Below the pieces are notes generated by a model, which saw only the letters and a program-made list of their open reading frames with translations, made no database searches and had not been told where the DNA came from. A DNA stretch of 64,000 nt from Kryptolebias marmoratus (lineage: Eukaryota > Chordata > Actinopteri > Cyprinodontiformes > Rivulidae): NCBI RefSeq assembly GCF_001649575.2, contig NC_051434.1:12365327-12429326 (forward strand), read 5' to 3'. The stretch's first letter is position 1; every line of letters starts with the position of its first letter. The position numbers and the translations under genes were made by a program. This document shows, in pieces, positions 25,491-36,576 of the stretch.

Positions 25491-26783
25491 TCTTCACATC
25501 TGTTGCAAGCATCTCACAAAGAATGGCCTTCAATGGGCTGAGTATTCCTCCTAAATGGGATTATGTCAGATACCTTATGAAATAATTAGCACCAACTGTT
25601 CCAGTGGAGGAATTGCACTTTCCCTCATTAATAACTGATTCTGGATTTAAATGATCTCAGACCACGCTGTCTGCACCGGTTACTCCTGATTAATCATCCT
25701 ACAAAAAGCAAGACAACCGAAACCCCTTTTTCTCAGATACAACAAAACCAGGAGATTTTTTTTTTATTTTATTTTTTTTCACAGGGAGCTGGTATGATGC
25801 AGAAAGGAATGGACTGTCACAAGGAAGAAGGAGAAAGAGTGACTACGATGAAAATCAGACGACGGATGGAGATGGGTGAGTGTAGAAGAAGGGAGCAGTG
25901 GAGTGGTGCAGCCTCAGAAACAACAACAAAAAAACAGCACTGATGTACTGCCAAACAGAGCAGAACAAAATTGCTTCAACACTCGCCTACCATCCATGCA
26001 CACACACACACACACTAACCATGATAAAACATACGCGAGCACATAAATTTTATCTACAAGTTCTATAGTAACTGAATTAATTCCAGCTTTTTAATATAAA
26101 ATGTACCGTGGCAAGGCCTTTTTTCTTGTCCAGGAGAGACAGATGGACCTCACTGAGACCTAGAATGAGAGAGAGGAAAAAAAGGCACACCTTAGTTGTT
26201 GCCAGGCTCTGTGTGTGTCTGTGCCTGTAGAGCTCAGGTCACTTCGGTTTTTCCGTCCTGTTCCCATGTTGAACAGCGAGGGGGGGACAAGATGTCCAGG
26301 GCTCCTTCAGCACACAATCTGTGTGTGAACCGACATTTACTTGATGCGGCCGGGTCCACACCTATAAATACCATGTAGATGGCAAAAGATGTCTCCAGCT
26401 CCTGATATGCCACCATTAGTAATCAGCACACCTGTTTTCATTCAGTAATCACCTCTCCCAGTACATATGCTTCCTGGTTAGGCACAAGTAATTACCATGT
26501 AATGGTAGGAATAAAAAATGTTTAAAAGTTTGTTTTGGATAATTGGACTTTTCACTTTTTGACAGGATATCATGTCGACTTTATGTCTCATTAACATTAT
26601 CAGTTAATGTTCCCCACTTTAATCTATACACATTCTGCTCTTGTTAACCCAAACTGATGTTCTGTAGATGTTTTAGGAATTGATGGCCGAGTGTTGTGTG
26701 AGTGTGTTGTTCAAAGCTATCTTTGTGATATCTTTCTTCTCTTTTCTGACTTGCCTTTAAATGTCTAAGGATATGAGGAGAAA

Positions 26784-27105
26784 TGGAGCAGCGGTGTAGT
26801 GGTTAGAGCTATCGCCTCCCAGCAAGAAGGTTGCAGGATCGCATCCCAGCCTGGGGTCTTTCTGGGTGGAGTTTACATGTTCTCCCTGTGCGTGTGGGTT
26901 TACTCTGGTTACTCCAGTTTCCACAGACCAAAAACGTGCATGTTAGGTTAATTAGCAAGTGTAAATGGTTGTTTGTCTCTAAGATGGCCTTGCGACCTGT
27001 CCAGTGTGTCCCCTGCCTCTCGAATGATGACTGCTGGAGATAGACACCAGCTTCCCGCAACCTTAAGAAGAACCTTGAGAAGCAGGTAAAGAAAATGGAT
27101 GGATG
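26784..27105 (+). mobile_element. tRNA-derived SINE
   Basis: The 5' part resembles a tRNA head with an A-box-like TAGTGGTTAG and a B-box-like segment. The middle has the widespread fish phrase GGTGGAGTTTACATGTTCTCC and GACCTGTCCAGTGTGTCCCC. It ends GAAAATGGATGGATG, the usual short tail repeat. Confidence 0.7.
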
Positions 27106-27271
27106 TGGATTCTGTCATCAAAGGTTTAAAAGTAAAATGTGCAGCAGTTGTGGCAGGGTTTTGTTAAGAATCTCAGCGTATGTTCAGTGTTGGTTTAGGA
27201 TTGGATAAAAGAACAAAAATCTGTCTCTGGTTGCAGAAGTAGAGCCTAAAAGATGTTACCTGATCATAACG

Positions 27272-27288
27272 CCCACAAGGTGGCAGTG
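27272..27288 (+). promoter_or_regulatory. CTCF-like motif
   Basis: CCCACAAGGTGGCAGTG is a strong match to the vertebrate CTCF core. It lies between cspg5 and the actinoporin-like cluster, where an insulator would be plausible. Occupancy is not shown by sequence. Confidence 0.45.
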
Positions 27289-28575
27289 TTTGTACAGAAT
27301 TGTGTCTTCTAATTGACTCTTGTAGCATTTAGACCAGTAAAGGATATCAGGAAACACTGAAACCTATCAGCTTCCACCTATTTGGTGGACTGGCCAGCGA
27401 AAAACACAGGAAAAGATTTTTTGATTTGCCCTCCATTTTGGATCAACAGTGATGCAAACATCATTAGTCTTAAAGTCTATCTGTGATGACAAAATGAAAA
27501 CAATTTTGTCTTTGCTGCATCATAAAGGAAGTAAATAGTACTCTCAAATTAAGATCATGATATATATTGACCATGTTATGAATTTAATACAAAAATAAAC
27601 CTAAAAGTAGAGTCAGTGTGTTAAATACTAATCATCCTGCAGCTTAAGCAGTGATCACTTTTTGCGTATCTGTTCTCCGTTTACAGATAAGTGCATGTAG
27701 TGTTTATCGGCCCTGTTACTAAACTGAACTTTCCACTCCAGTTTCACATCAATCTGTTTAGATTTTTGCACTTTTGACTTACAAAGTAGCAATAATCGAG
27801 TTGCCTTTCACAACACAACTTGCCAAAACAACTGCCATGGCTCCCAAGATCCACCAGACCATCGCTTTGTGAAGTTCACTCCATAAAATCTTCCAAAACA
27901 TAAAACTCACACCTTGAACAAAGGTGCCTTTTGTCACTTGGTGTCTGTTTCTGTGTAACTGAAGCTGCCAATAGAGCCACGTTCTGCGAGCGGTGTCATA
28001 CGCAGGTGGGGCTCATTAGATGCCTTTAATGGAGTTTATTAGAAATCAGAGAAAGCTCCAAAGTGTGCAAAATATTACCCTTTTGGTTTTGCATTCATCC
28101 ACTTCTTGCTCTCCACTGCTACAGCATCAACAGCATCATGACGGGTTTTTTCCCCCCACACTGTTGATTTGAAACAAACAGGCAGGTCTTCAAGCTCTAG
28201 TGTGTCACCACATCTATTCATCCTTGCTTTGCTTACTTCTTTAGATGGTATCTTCCACTATTCCTTTTTCTGTCATGGCAGTGAGCAAAAAGCATTAATA
28301 AAAAAGCGTATGCTTCCTCCTCTAGATGAGACTGCTGATTGCATGTGAATAATGTATTTCTCTCTGCTTAATGAGTTCCTCTCTGCTTTTCACTGCAGAG
28401 ACAAGCTTTCAGCCCATGGAGAGGTAGAGGCCCGCAAAGACAATATGGTTAATGAAGAAAACTAGCACAGCAGTCAGTAAAAGATCATTTAAATATACTG
28501 TATGCATTCTGGGCCTTTGCTAGAGAAAAAATAATAATTGGCAAACCTTGCTGATTTTTAATTGAAGACCACTGA

Positions 28576-28647
28576 TCTGGGAAGGAGAAGCAGATAAAGA
28601 AAATGGATGTATGGATGTATGGATGGATGTATGGATGGATGGATGGT
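28576..28647 (+). mobile_element. SINE 3' tail and (GGAT)n run
   Basis: AAGCAGATAAAGAAAATGGATG matches the 3' end of the SINE at 26784-27105 and is followed by an expanded ATGG/ATGT tail. The rest of the element is missing. Confidence 0.6.
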
Positions 28648-28784
28648 CTATGATAAATAGATTATGCCAAGAGAAAAAATGAAGCTTGGAGGCATGTCCA
28701 AAAGTAAAATCTTAACCTTAATGCATCTAACAGTTTTGCATCTTCAATCCTTGTAGCAAACCATATTAAGAGCAACACATGTAT

Positions 28785-29192
28785 TCATACTAAAGTAACA
28801 GTAACAGAGTTGCTCAGGAGGTCGTAAGTAAAGACACCGACGGATCCTTTGGCTACGCTTCGAGTCTTGGAGAAAAGTCCGTCACCAGAAGTGGAGGGTC
28901 GAATAGTAGGAGGCAGAGGAATAGAGCTGCATCCACAGTCGAGGTAAATACTGCAAGTACAGAAAAACAAACATCTTGACACGAGATCGTGAGGTGAAAT
29001 AAGAAGCGATATCCCAGGAAGAAGTTGCAGTTACCTCGGGTTGCAAAGAGTGTAGTTCGAAGTGTTATTTTTGAGCTCAACAGAGCATCGGCGACGTACT
29101 TTAGCAACTTTTGAACCAAGTTTTATCTCTGTTCCCAAAATTTCCATGCCAGCATTTGCTAGTCCCATGGCAGCCTCCACTTGATCACCCAT
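28785..29192 (-). CDS. Actinoporin-like copy A, truncated
   Basis: Two coding exons (29192-29035 and 28950-28785) join in phase 2 to a 107-residue product. The N-terminal exon (MGDQVEAAMGLANAG...) and the start of exon 2 up to the GVFTYDLLSNS segment align with the intact neighbours. The frame then stops after a few unrelated residues. The central and C-terminal beta-sandwich that forms the membrane-binding half of the anemone-cytolysin fold is therefore missing. A 5' UTR exon with a strong donor (AAGTCAG then GTGAGT) ends at 29466. Splice sites are intact, so it may be transcribed. It is probably a decaying gene; a short functional product cannot be excluded. Confidence 0.65.
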
Positions 29193-31499
29193 TTCAGCAA
29201 AAACAACAGCCTTACTTTGGGGACTGGAAAAACACACAGACATGCACACAGTGACAGTGTTTTATTGTGCATTGTAGACAGTTATTGCAAGAAAACAAAT
29301 GCAATTAGGAATCAGGGGCTCTTAGGATAATAACTCTTTAGAAAAACAATGTATCTGGCAACAAGCAATATTAGCTGAAGCACAACTTCTTTAAATTATA
29401 TAACAACAAGCAGAACAGTGAAACAGTATCTCTGAAGAAAAATAAAAGATCTCACACGGACTCACCTGACTTGCTTGTAAATCTCATGAAGGTTGCCCCC
29501 TTTTTAAAGTTTTAGAAAGCTGAAACTAGCTGGTAAAACCGGTTTATCTGGGCATCTCTCTCCAGTTGGATGCATTAAAGATGAAAACATCCCTCTAGCG
29601 ATTAGATCATATGTACCGTCTATGAAACCGGGTGTTGTATTTCCTTTATCGTAACAAGAATCTGTCATTTGAATCATCAAACATTCATATCGCCCTAAAC
29701 TGCCTGTCTCTGAGTGTCTTATGGAAAGCTACGAACTCATGCGGTTAAAAGTGGTTGACTTGCATTTTTTCCTGATCAAATCTGTGAAGCTATCGACTCC
29801 GAAAGAATGGTGGCCTAATAAAGTCAATGCAAAAACGACCTGCACAGCCTAGACGATCACATTTACCTGCTGTAGAAAGTGTGTAAAAAGTGATCTGGTT
29901 CTTTATATTTTAGTATAATATTAAGGTTTAATTTTATCCCCAAATATTCTATATGTAAACCAAATTGTTGGAAATGTTAATTCCTGTGTTGAGTTTGATG
30001 TGGATGAATAAATTGACTTTTTAAATAAAATATAAAAAGTCTAACCCAGCATTTCCTGGCGTGACAGGATGTTACCCAGATTACAGTGTCACCTTCCATG
30101 CTGTATTGTCACGCACACAGCTGTCTTCTGTAAACACCAAAAATCACTGATGCTTTTGATTTTGTTGAGAGTTCACTTCAGTGAACCTTTCACTGTTGTT
30201 GACATTTTCTGGACTGATGTAGCTTCACATTCTAAAATTAAAATTGAAAGATTTCCCTTTTTGCTGTGCCTGTTTGATTCCAGAGCAAATTTCCACTGAA
30301 GACCCTTCGTCTGTTTGCAAACAAATAGAGGAAAAACGTCCATTCTGTGTTTATGTTGCAATATTAAGCTGACAATCAGCACTTTGGACAACGCTCAGCT
30401 GTGAAAACTGGCATTAGCCTTGACAAAAGTTATAGCAAAAAAAAAAAAAAAAATCATTGCAAAAATACTTATTTTAATGCATAACATGTCATTTTGTCAT
30501 ACTCTTGTGAAAAGGTTCACTATGGCCACTGCAAAAAAAAAAAAAAAGGCAACAAGATTACAGCAAAACAAGAGAGACAAACTGGTACAAACCATGTCAT
30601 TGTTGTAGCTACTGAAGCATGTGCAACACACACCAAGAATTGGCATGCACAAAATCAGTTTGCATCTAAAAATAAACTGTCACACACACAACACTGTCCT
30701 GCCACTATTAAGGATGCCTTAACATTATAATGCAGAGAAATGCAAGACTATTATACACACACACACACACACACACACACTGCTCTGCTGTCAATAAACC
30801 CAGTCATCAAAAAATGAATACAAGATAGAAGTAAAAGGTTTATTTCTGATCAGGAACCGACTTTTCGCATGCTCCATTTGCCTTTTTTTGTTTAAATGTT
30901 TTTACAGGCAACAGTAAAATGTAACCATAAAATCCAAAAATAAAAATAAAAAAGCCAAAAGGGCAGCTTTGGTTTGTCCAAGCTAAAAACACGCAGTGCT
31001 ACAGTAAAAAGTAACCCCCCCCACACACACACACACACACAAACATCACTCAAGTGGAGAATACAATCCACAACGTGCAGGAGCCGCGAGAACAAATGCA
31101 GGTGAAGCATTGAACTTGTGTCTTTTAACAAGATCATTTAAAGCCTAAACAACTTTTATACCTTAAAATTATTAGTGCTAATGCTAAAACTTAACCAGGG
31201 AGTGACAGGAGTGTTTTAGTGGGCTCATTCTCTCCAACTAAACCTAACCTGTGAGTGATAAATAGTTGCCATATTTTAGTGTCAAATTCCACTCAACCCT
31301 CACCTGTTAACAGCCGTTTGTTTCTTGCCAAGTTAAATCTTTTTTTTTTTACTCTTCAGTTTGGCAACACACATGTGTGCCTTACCTCCCATCACCTGCA
31401 GGGCTGGCTGCTCATTTAATGGTTGTAACCAAAGCATAAAAAAATAATAACCCGTAAAATAATATGAATTGGAGGATTTTTTTCCCCCCAGAAAATGCA
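29193..31499. other. Spacer between copies A and B
   Basis: It contains the 5' UTR exon of copy A (ending at 29466) and the 3' UTR of copy B (AATAAA on the minus strand at 30839-30844). It also has A-runs and CA microsatellites at about 30750-30780 and 31018-31040. No other exon was seen. Confidence 0.6.
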
Positions 31500-32172
31500 T
31501 TACATTTCATCCCTGTTGCTCATGTGCACCTTTATCACTGGAGCGCTGCAGTCCGACATTGTGGCCCTGATGGTAACATTTTGGCCTGTGTGGGTCAGAG
31601 AGGGGCCCTTCGCTTGGCCCTTGATGAATGTTGTGTCTACTTTTGTTGACATCTCTGTATAGAGATGGCTATTGCACTCTCTGCTGATGTCAAAGACTCC
31701 CACTGCAAACTCATTTGCCTTAAGCCTTATATTATGCGGCACCCTGAACAAGACAGCCACTTGCTCGGTGGCCTTCTGCGTGGAACGATTGAGGAGGTCG
31801 TACTTGAAGACGCCGAAAAATCCTCGTCCTGTGCGGGGTGTTTTGGCAAACGCTGCACTGCCGGATGAGGATGGAAGGATAATGGGAGGCGGAGGGTCAA
31901 CGCAGCGGCCCCTGCAAAGATATATCCTGAACATTAAGAATTAAAGAAGTGGCGTTAAAGTCAGCTTGGAACATAAGAGAGTAAATCACAAAAAAAAACA
32001 AAAAACAAAAGGAAGTCACTTACCTAGGATTCTGAAGAACGTAGCATTTTGTAAGGTTTATAATGTGAATGATGCACTGGCGATGAGGTGATAATTTACT
32101 CATAGCCTCGCTGATTCCTATGGTGGTTTGCAGAAGGTCAGCTCCGAGGTTTATTATTTCCATTATCTCCAT
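31500..32172 (-). CDS. Actinoporin-like protein, copy B, intact
   Basis: Two coding exons (32172-32024 and 31911-31500) join in phase 2 to 186 residues, the usual size of vertebrate actinoporin-like proteins. The signature GVFKYDLL, then the EFAVGVFD...LYTEM segment and the C-terminal NVTIRATM strand match the anemone-cytolysin-fold family, which in sea anemones forms sphingomyelin-dependent pores and has fish homologues of unclear function. An N-terminal segment of about 30 residues that could be amphipathic precedes the sandwich. There is no signal peptide. Exposed aromatic residues typical of the lipid-headgroup loop are mostly replaced (KANEF), so membrane activity is uncertain. A 5' UTR acceptor lies at 32184. 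No known mammalian gene corresponds. Confidence 0.85.
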
Positions 32173-33409
32173 TTCTTTAACTTCCTGTTCAGACACAAAG
32201 AAATAATTTGTGCAGAAATATATGACACATAAAAACTGATCAACCCATATTTTTTTTTGTTATACACAGACCATGAACATTCTGAGTTGAGTTCAGCCTC
32301 AGGTTTCTCCCTACAGTATCTCCAGGCAGGGAAGGAGGAAGATTTAGTGTAATGATTGGTGATTATTTAATAGCGAGGATGGATGTGTGCTATGATACCT
32401 GACAGACAAAAACTCAGAGGGTTACACCAATTCTTGCCCAACTGGTCAATTTGACAAGGGATGAGTTGCACTTTGGATTAGCAACACGCATAAAAACTGT
32501 TTGGTTATTAAAATCTCACAGTCAGTAGTTCAGGGAATGAATTTTGCAATTAGTTTGAGAAACTGCTTTTCCCCCAATCGTGGGAACAGTTTAAGTTCTT
32601 TAGCAAAGTCAGCTGATCTCACAGAAATAATTTCGCCCTACATTCTTGTAAATCTTAACTCGGTTTATGCTGGAGATGAATATGGTTGATCTTGGTCTAT
32701 AAATAAACCAAGGAATTCAAAATGTATTTTTTACTGCCTTTTACAACCTTCCAACTCTGTTTTTGCCCCCTTAAAACAAAATTTCTTCAGGTGATAGAAG
32801 TCCAAGTTTGTATTTGAGCTCCTTATTTGGCTTTAACTATTTCTTTGAGAATGTTAATAGGTGGTCTTGAAAATATGCTGGTAACCACAAAAGTGATGGT
32901 TGTACAACCTGAAACTATATGGCACTGTTAGGAGTTACTCACAAGCCTACTATTAGTTGTGTTGTTAAGGAGAAAAAACAATACTTAGTCGCATTAGTGC
33001 AACCAATGCAGAAAGTTAACAGAAAAGCCACAATTTTGCACTATTCTTCTGTCAATAATTCAGCCCTTTTTTAACTTGCATGACAAACTTTGATCTTGCT
33101 GCTATTTTCTTCTTCTTGTATCATTTAAAATCAGCCTGAGCAGAACATGCTCAGCTTCTGAGTTCATACCTGAGTCTTTGAGTGACGGCTGCCCCCAAAC
33201 AAATTTATTGAACCTGGGATGTCATGAGCCTTGTCTCCTTTGTACAAACACTGATTTTTGAGACAATTTTGTTTTGTTTTCTTCAGAACCCAGCCTCCAG
33301 CTGCTCGGTGTGCCTCAGTTAGCAGACTCAGGATGATTGTGATTAAAAACACCTGAACAGGAAGTCAGTGGACTCACCTTTGGCGTGCACACAATGGAAC
33401 CACTATATG

Positions 33410-33431
33410 GCAGAGAGAGAGAGAGAGAGGA
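33410..33431. repeat. (GA)n microsatellite
   Basis: A GA dinucleotide run just upstream of the copy B leader region. On the minus strand it forms the pyrimidine tract of a possible acceptor. Confidence 0.9.
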
Positions 33432-34539
33432 AAAAAATCACAACAAATCACACATTGTTATAATTTAAACCTACTTGAATAACTGCTGATTTAGCATTCA
33501 CAATGTATTCCTGTTTTTTTTTATTTTTCTGTACATTTTTTTGCAATCTAACTAATTTGGGATACTTTGCTATTTTAGCTATTCATATATCAAAACTCAT
33601 TCAGGACATGTCTTCTGTCTGTAAACCAAATTGCCTCTTGGTAACTTTACAGTTATATTCTGACCTCGGTGTTAAACGAGTGTATGATTTGTCTATAAAA
33701 GTTTTTTACTTCAGTGTTTTGTCTGTATGTTTGATGAGAGCAAGACATCTAAACTTTAACTTTCAATATTAAAACTCCGCACCTATATTCTTGATGATGC
33801 ATCAAATAAACACACACACACGTACAGGAAATCCAACCTCTGTGAAGGAAGGACACACTCACGTTAATGTCCAAGACACAAGATCAGCACAGTTTATATG
33901 GTGTCATTCACAATTTGATTTGCATAGCATTGTTACATACTAGAAATTGTTTAAGTTTTGAAGCAACCTTCCTTTGTTTTTCCTTAGCTTCAGTCTGTCT
34001 ATGGACAGCTGAGGAATACCATGTGGTACAATGGTGTCAGTTTAACACGGTCTTAATGTTTTGGCTTTAACTGCGCACAAACTACCACTTGTCTGTGAAC
34101 CAGAACCCATCGAGCTTGTCGTCAGGGTGCGATGAGCTTTTACTGCATTCTTTTAAATTGTTAAACAGTTGGCTTTCCCATTTGCCTTCGGCTGAATGAT
34201 TGATGCAAAAGGAATGAAGCAAGGTAAACCTTACATCACTGGAACGTGTTTCGAAATGCGGGGGGGGCAATATCTTTTAAAAATTAGATTTTCATTCATT
34301 TTATTATGCGCTGTACATTGTAGCTTGCTGGTGAAACTAAGAGGTTTGACGGATGGATTGCCAGCAACAGTTAACTGATAACCGTACAGTTTCACCAACA
34401 ATATTAAAAGTATTATCAACAAACAAACAAAAAAAAAATCAAAGTAGCAGCAGCATATTATAGTAGCATTTGGTTATAGATCAACTCGAACCCAGTAAAA
34501 GTAAAATAATTTCTACTTCAAAAGCTAGTTTTTGTTTTC

Positions 34540-34892
34540 ATTTATCTCCACTTTCATAGCTGCAGTTTGACATCGAAGCCATGATGGTGATATTTTGGCG
34601 TGTGTGTCAGACTCTGACCCTTTGATTTGCCTCTGACAAAAGACAGGTTTGTTGCCTTAAACTCTTTAAAGAGATCATGATTGTGTTCCTTACTGCTGTC
34701 AAAGACTCCCTACTGCATAAACAATGGACCTCAAGTTGAGGTCAAACGGCACCACAAACAGGACAGCTACTTTCTCCGAGCTGGTGTTGGAGTTGTTGAG
34801 CAAATCGTAAGTAAAGAGGCCGGCAGATCCTTTGGCTGTGTTTTGGTGAACACAGTCTCACCAGATGCAGAGGATCGACCGAACATTGCAGC
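34540..34892 (-). pseudogene. Actinoporin-like copy C, exon-2 pseudogene
   Basis: It aligns on the minus strand with exon 2 of copies A, B and D. Conserved islands include the GTCAAAGACTCCC block and the TCGTAAGTAAAGA block that copy A also has. A 1-bp insertion near 34708-34711 relative to B and D breaks the frame. The start of exon 2 is diverged and no exon 1 is found between here and copy D. It resembles copy A more than B or D in its 5' part. Confidence 0.7.
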
Positions 34893-35945
34893 ATGAGGAT
34901 GTGGAGTAAAATATGAACTATATACTGGCCCCAAACTCAGTTTAGTCTAAAAGGTGCTCAGTGGGGTTGGAGGCAGGGTTCTGCACAGACCAGAGAAGTT
35001 CTTCCAAACCATCCTACTATACTTGTTGCTTTGTGAACCATGTTGGACTAGGAAAGAGGGTTCCCTTAGAGTGTGACGCACAAAAAACAAATTTTTGGTG
35101 AAGCATTAAACTGCCAAAGTCTTACAGAATTAATCAGGTGCGTACAGATACTTTAGCTCAGGTTGGCACACACACATATATAAATCCCTTTGGTTGGCAA
35201 ATCAAGTTATTTAAACTACAAAACATTTAATGCAGATCGGAACAAAACTGACACTTTTCTCAAGTGAGATGACAGCAATAATTTATTCACACTTTGAACC
35301 AAAATCTTGATTACACAGCAACAATCTCAGGGAAAAAAAAACTCATTTGTCATCAATAAACTAGACATCAAGATAGGTTTGCAAGTTTGAACATGGCAAG
35401 AGAAACAGTCAGTCATAGCTCTCACCGCTCAAAATAAAAAAATAAAAAAAAAGCAGTGAAACAAAAATCTCAGCTGCAAAATTAAAAATGCACACATGCA
35501 GAACAGGCAGCTTTTAACCATGAAGTTACTCCAAAAATAACATGACTTCTAGCAAGTGCAAGAACAAAAACCATGCATGTCTAAACAGTGTCCTTTAACC
35601 TTGTGATGAACTACAATGTGCTTCCAATTTAATCATAATCCCTGTACAACCTTAAAGTGCTGATGTTAAAACCTAAGCCTCTGACAAGTGTTAATTCCTT
35701 ATGTCAGTTTCCCTAAAAACATTGAAGTTATTAAAAGTATTTGAATCAACTCGTTTCACCAGCCCAAGCTTTTTTTAAACCATTGGAACATTGATTTGAT
35801 TTAGAAACACTTGAGTAAAACTACAAAGAGTCTTAAGAAACATAACTTTGACCACCTGCATGGACGATTGCTACCTTACAAGTCATTCAAAGCTATTAAA
35901 ATATCCTTGAAAGGCTTCCAAGTATTAAGGACTTCAGGGTTTCTT

Positions 35946-36576
35946 TTATTTGTCACTTAAATGCACCTTCACCACAGAGTCGTAGTTATTTGACATTGTG
36001 GCCTTGATAGTAACATTTTGGCTTGTGTGGGTCAAGGAGGAGCCATTAGCTTGGCTTTTAGTGAACGTTGTGCCTCCACTCCTCGACAGCTCTTCAAAAA
36101 GACTGCTTTTGCGCTCTCTGTTGATGTCAAAGACTCCCACTGCGTACTCGTTTGAATTCAGGTTCAAGTCGTATCGTACCTTGAAGAAGATGGCCATGTG
36201 CTCGGTGGCCTTCTGCGTGGAATCGTCGAGCAGCTCGTATGTGCACACGCCAGAAAACCCTCGTCCTGTGCAGGGGGTCTTGGCAAAAGCTGCACTGCCA
36301 GATGATGAAGATGGGAGTCGAGGAGGCGGAGGGTCGACGCAGCGCCCTCTGCAAACATATCCTGAACATCAAGAGTTAGATGAATTAAAAGCGTGTAAAA
36401 TAAAACAAAGTACATGCAGTTACTTACTCAGGATTCTGAAGAACATAGCATTTTGAGGAGTTCGCAATGTGAATGTTGCATTTGCGACGTGGGGCCAATT
36501 TACTTATGGTGTCACTGGCTGCGATGGTTGTAGACAAAGCATCAAGTCCAAGGCTTAAAATTTCAGAAATCTCCAT
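35946..36576 (-). CDS. Actinoporin-like protein, copy D, intact
   Basis: Two coding exons (36576-36428 and 36348-35946) join in phase 2 to 183 residues. Exon 1 has the same length (149 nt) as in copy B. The product shares with B the GRCVDPPPP start of exon 2, the STQKATEH segment, NEYAVGVFDINRE and the NVTIKATM strand. The fold assignment is as for B (anemone-cytolysin / actinoporin-like). The donor is a variant (CCTGA then GTAAGT) giving Glu instead of Arg at the junction. The stop codon overlaps an AATAAA. The headgroup-loop aromatics are again largely lost (NSNEY). Function unknown; a cytosolic or non-classically released lipid-binding protein is one possibility. No signal peptide is seen. 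Confidence 0.85.

Larger units (their letters stand above)
23251..28784. other. Intergenic region between cspg5 and the actinoporin-like cluster
   Basis: It holds a hAT-like element (23329-24154), dispersed-repeat pieces interrupted by a foldback and a 230-N gap (24463-25490), a tRNA-derived SINE (26784-27105), a CTCF-like motif (27272-27288) and a SINE tail (28576-28647). No coding exon was recognised. Confidence 0.7.
32173..35945. other. Spacer around pseudogene copy C
   Basis: Apart from copy C (34540-34892) there is no coding sequence. The 33168-33379 part carries splice-like signals of the copy B leader (donor after 33170; a GTGAGT donor near 33373). The 35400-35700 part resembles the copy B 3' UTR and is presumed 3' UTR of copy D. 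Confidence 0.5.

Noticed and set aside
33170..33352. Open 61-codon segment upstream of actinoporin-like copy B that begins VFLITIILSLLT and joins in frame to the next exon, resembling a signal peptide
   Set aside because: There is no ATG, the homologous segment upstream of copy D has an in-frame stop, and a strong GTGAGT donor lies only about 20 bp before it. It is more likely leader or intron sequence.
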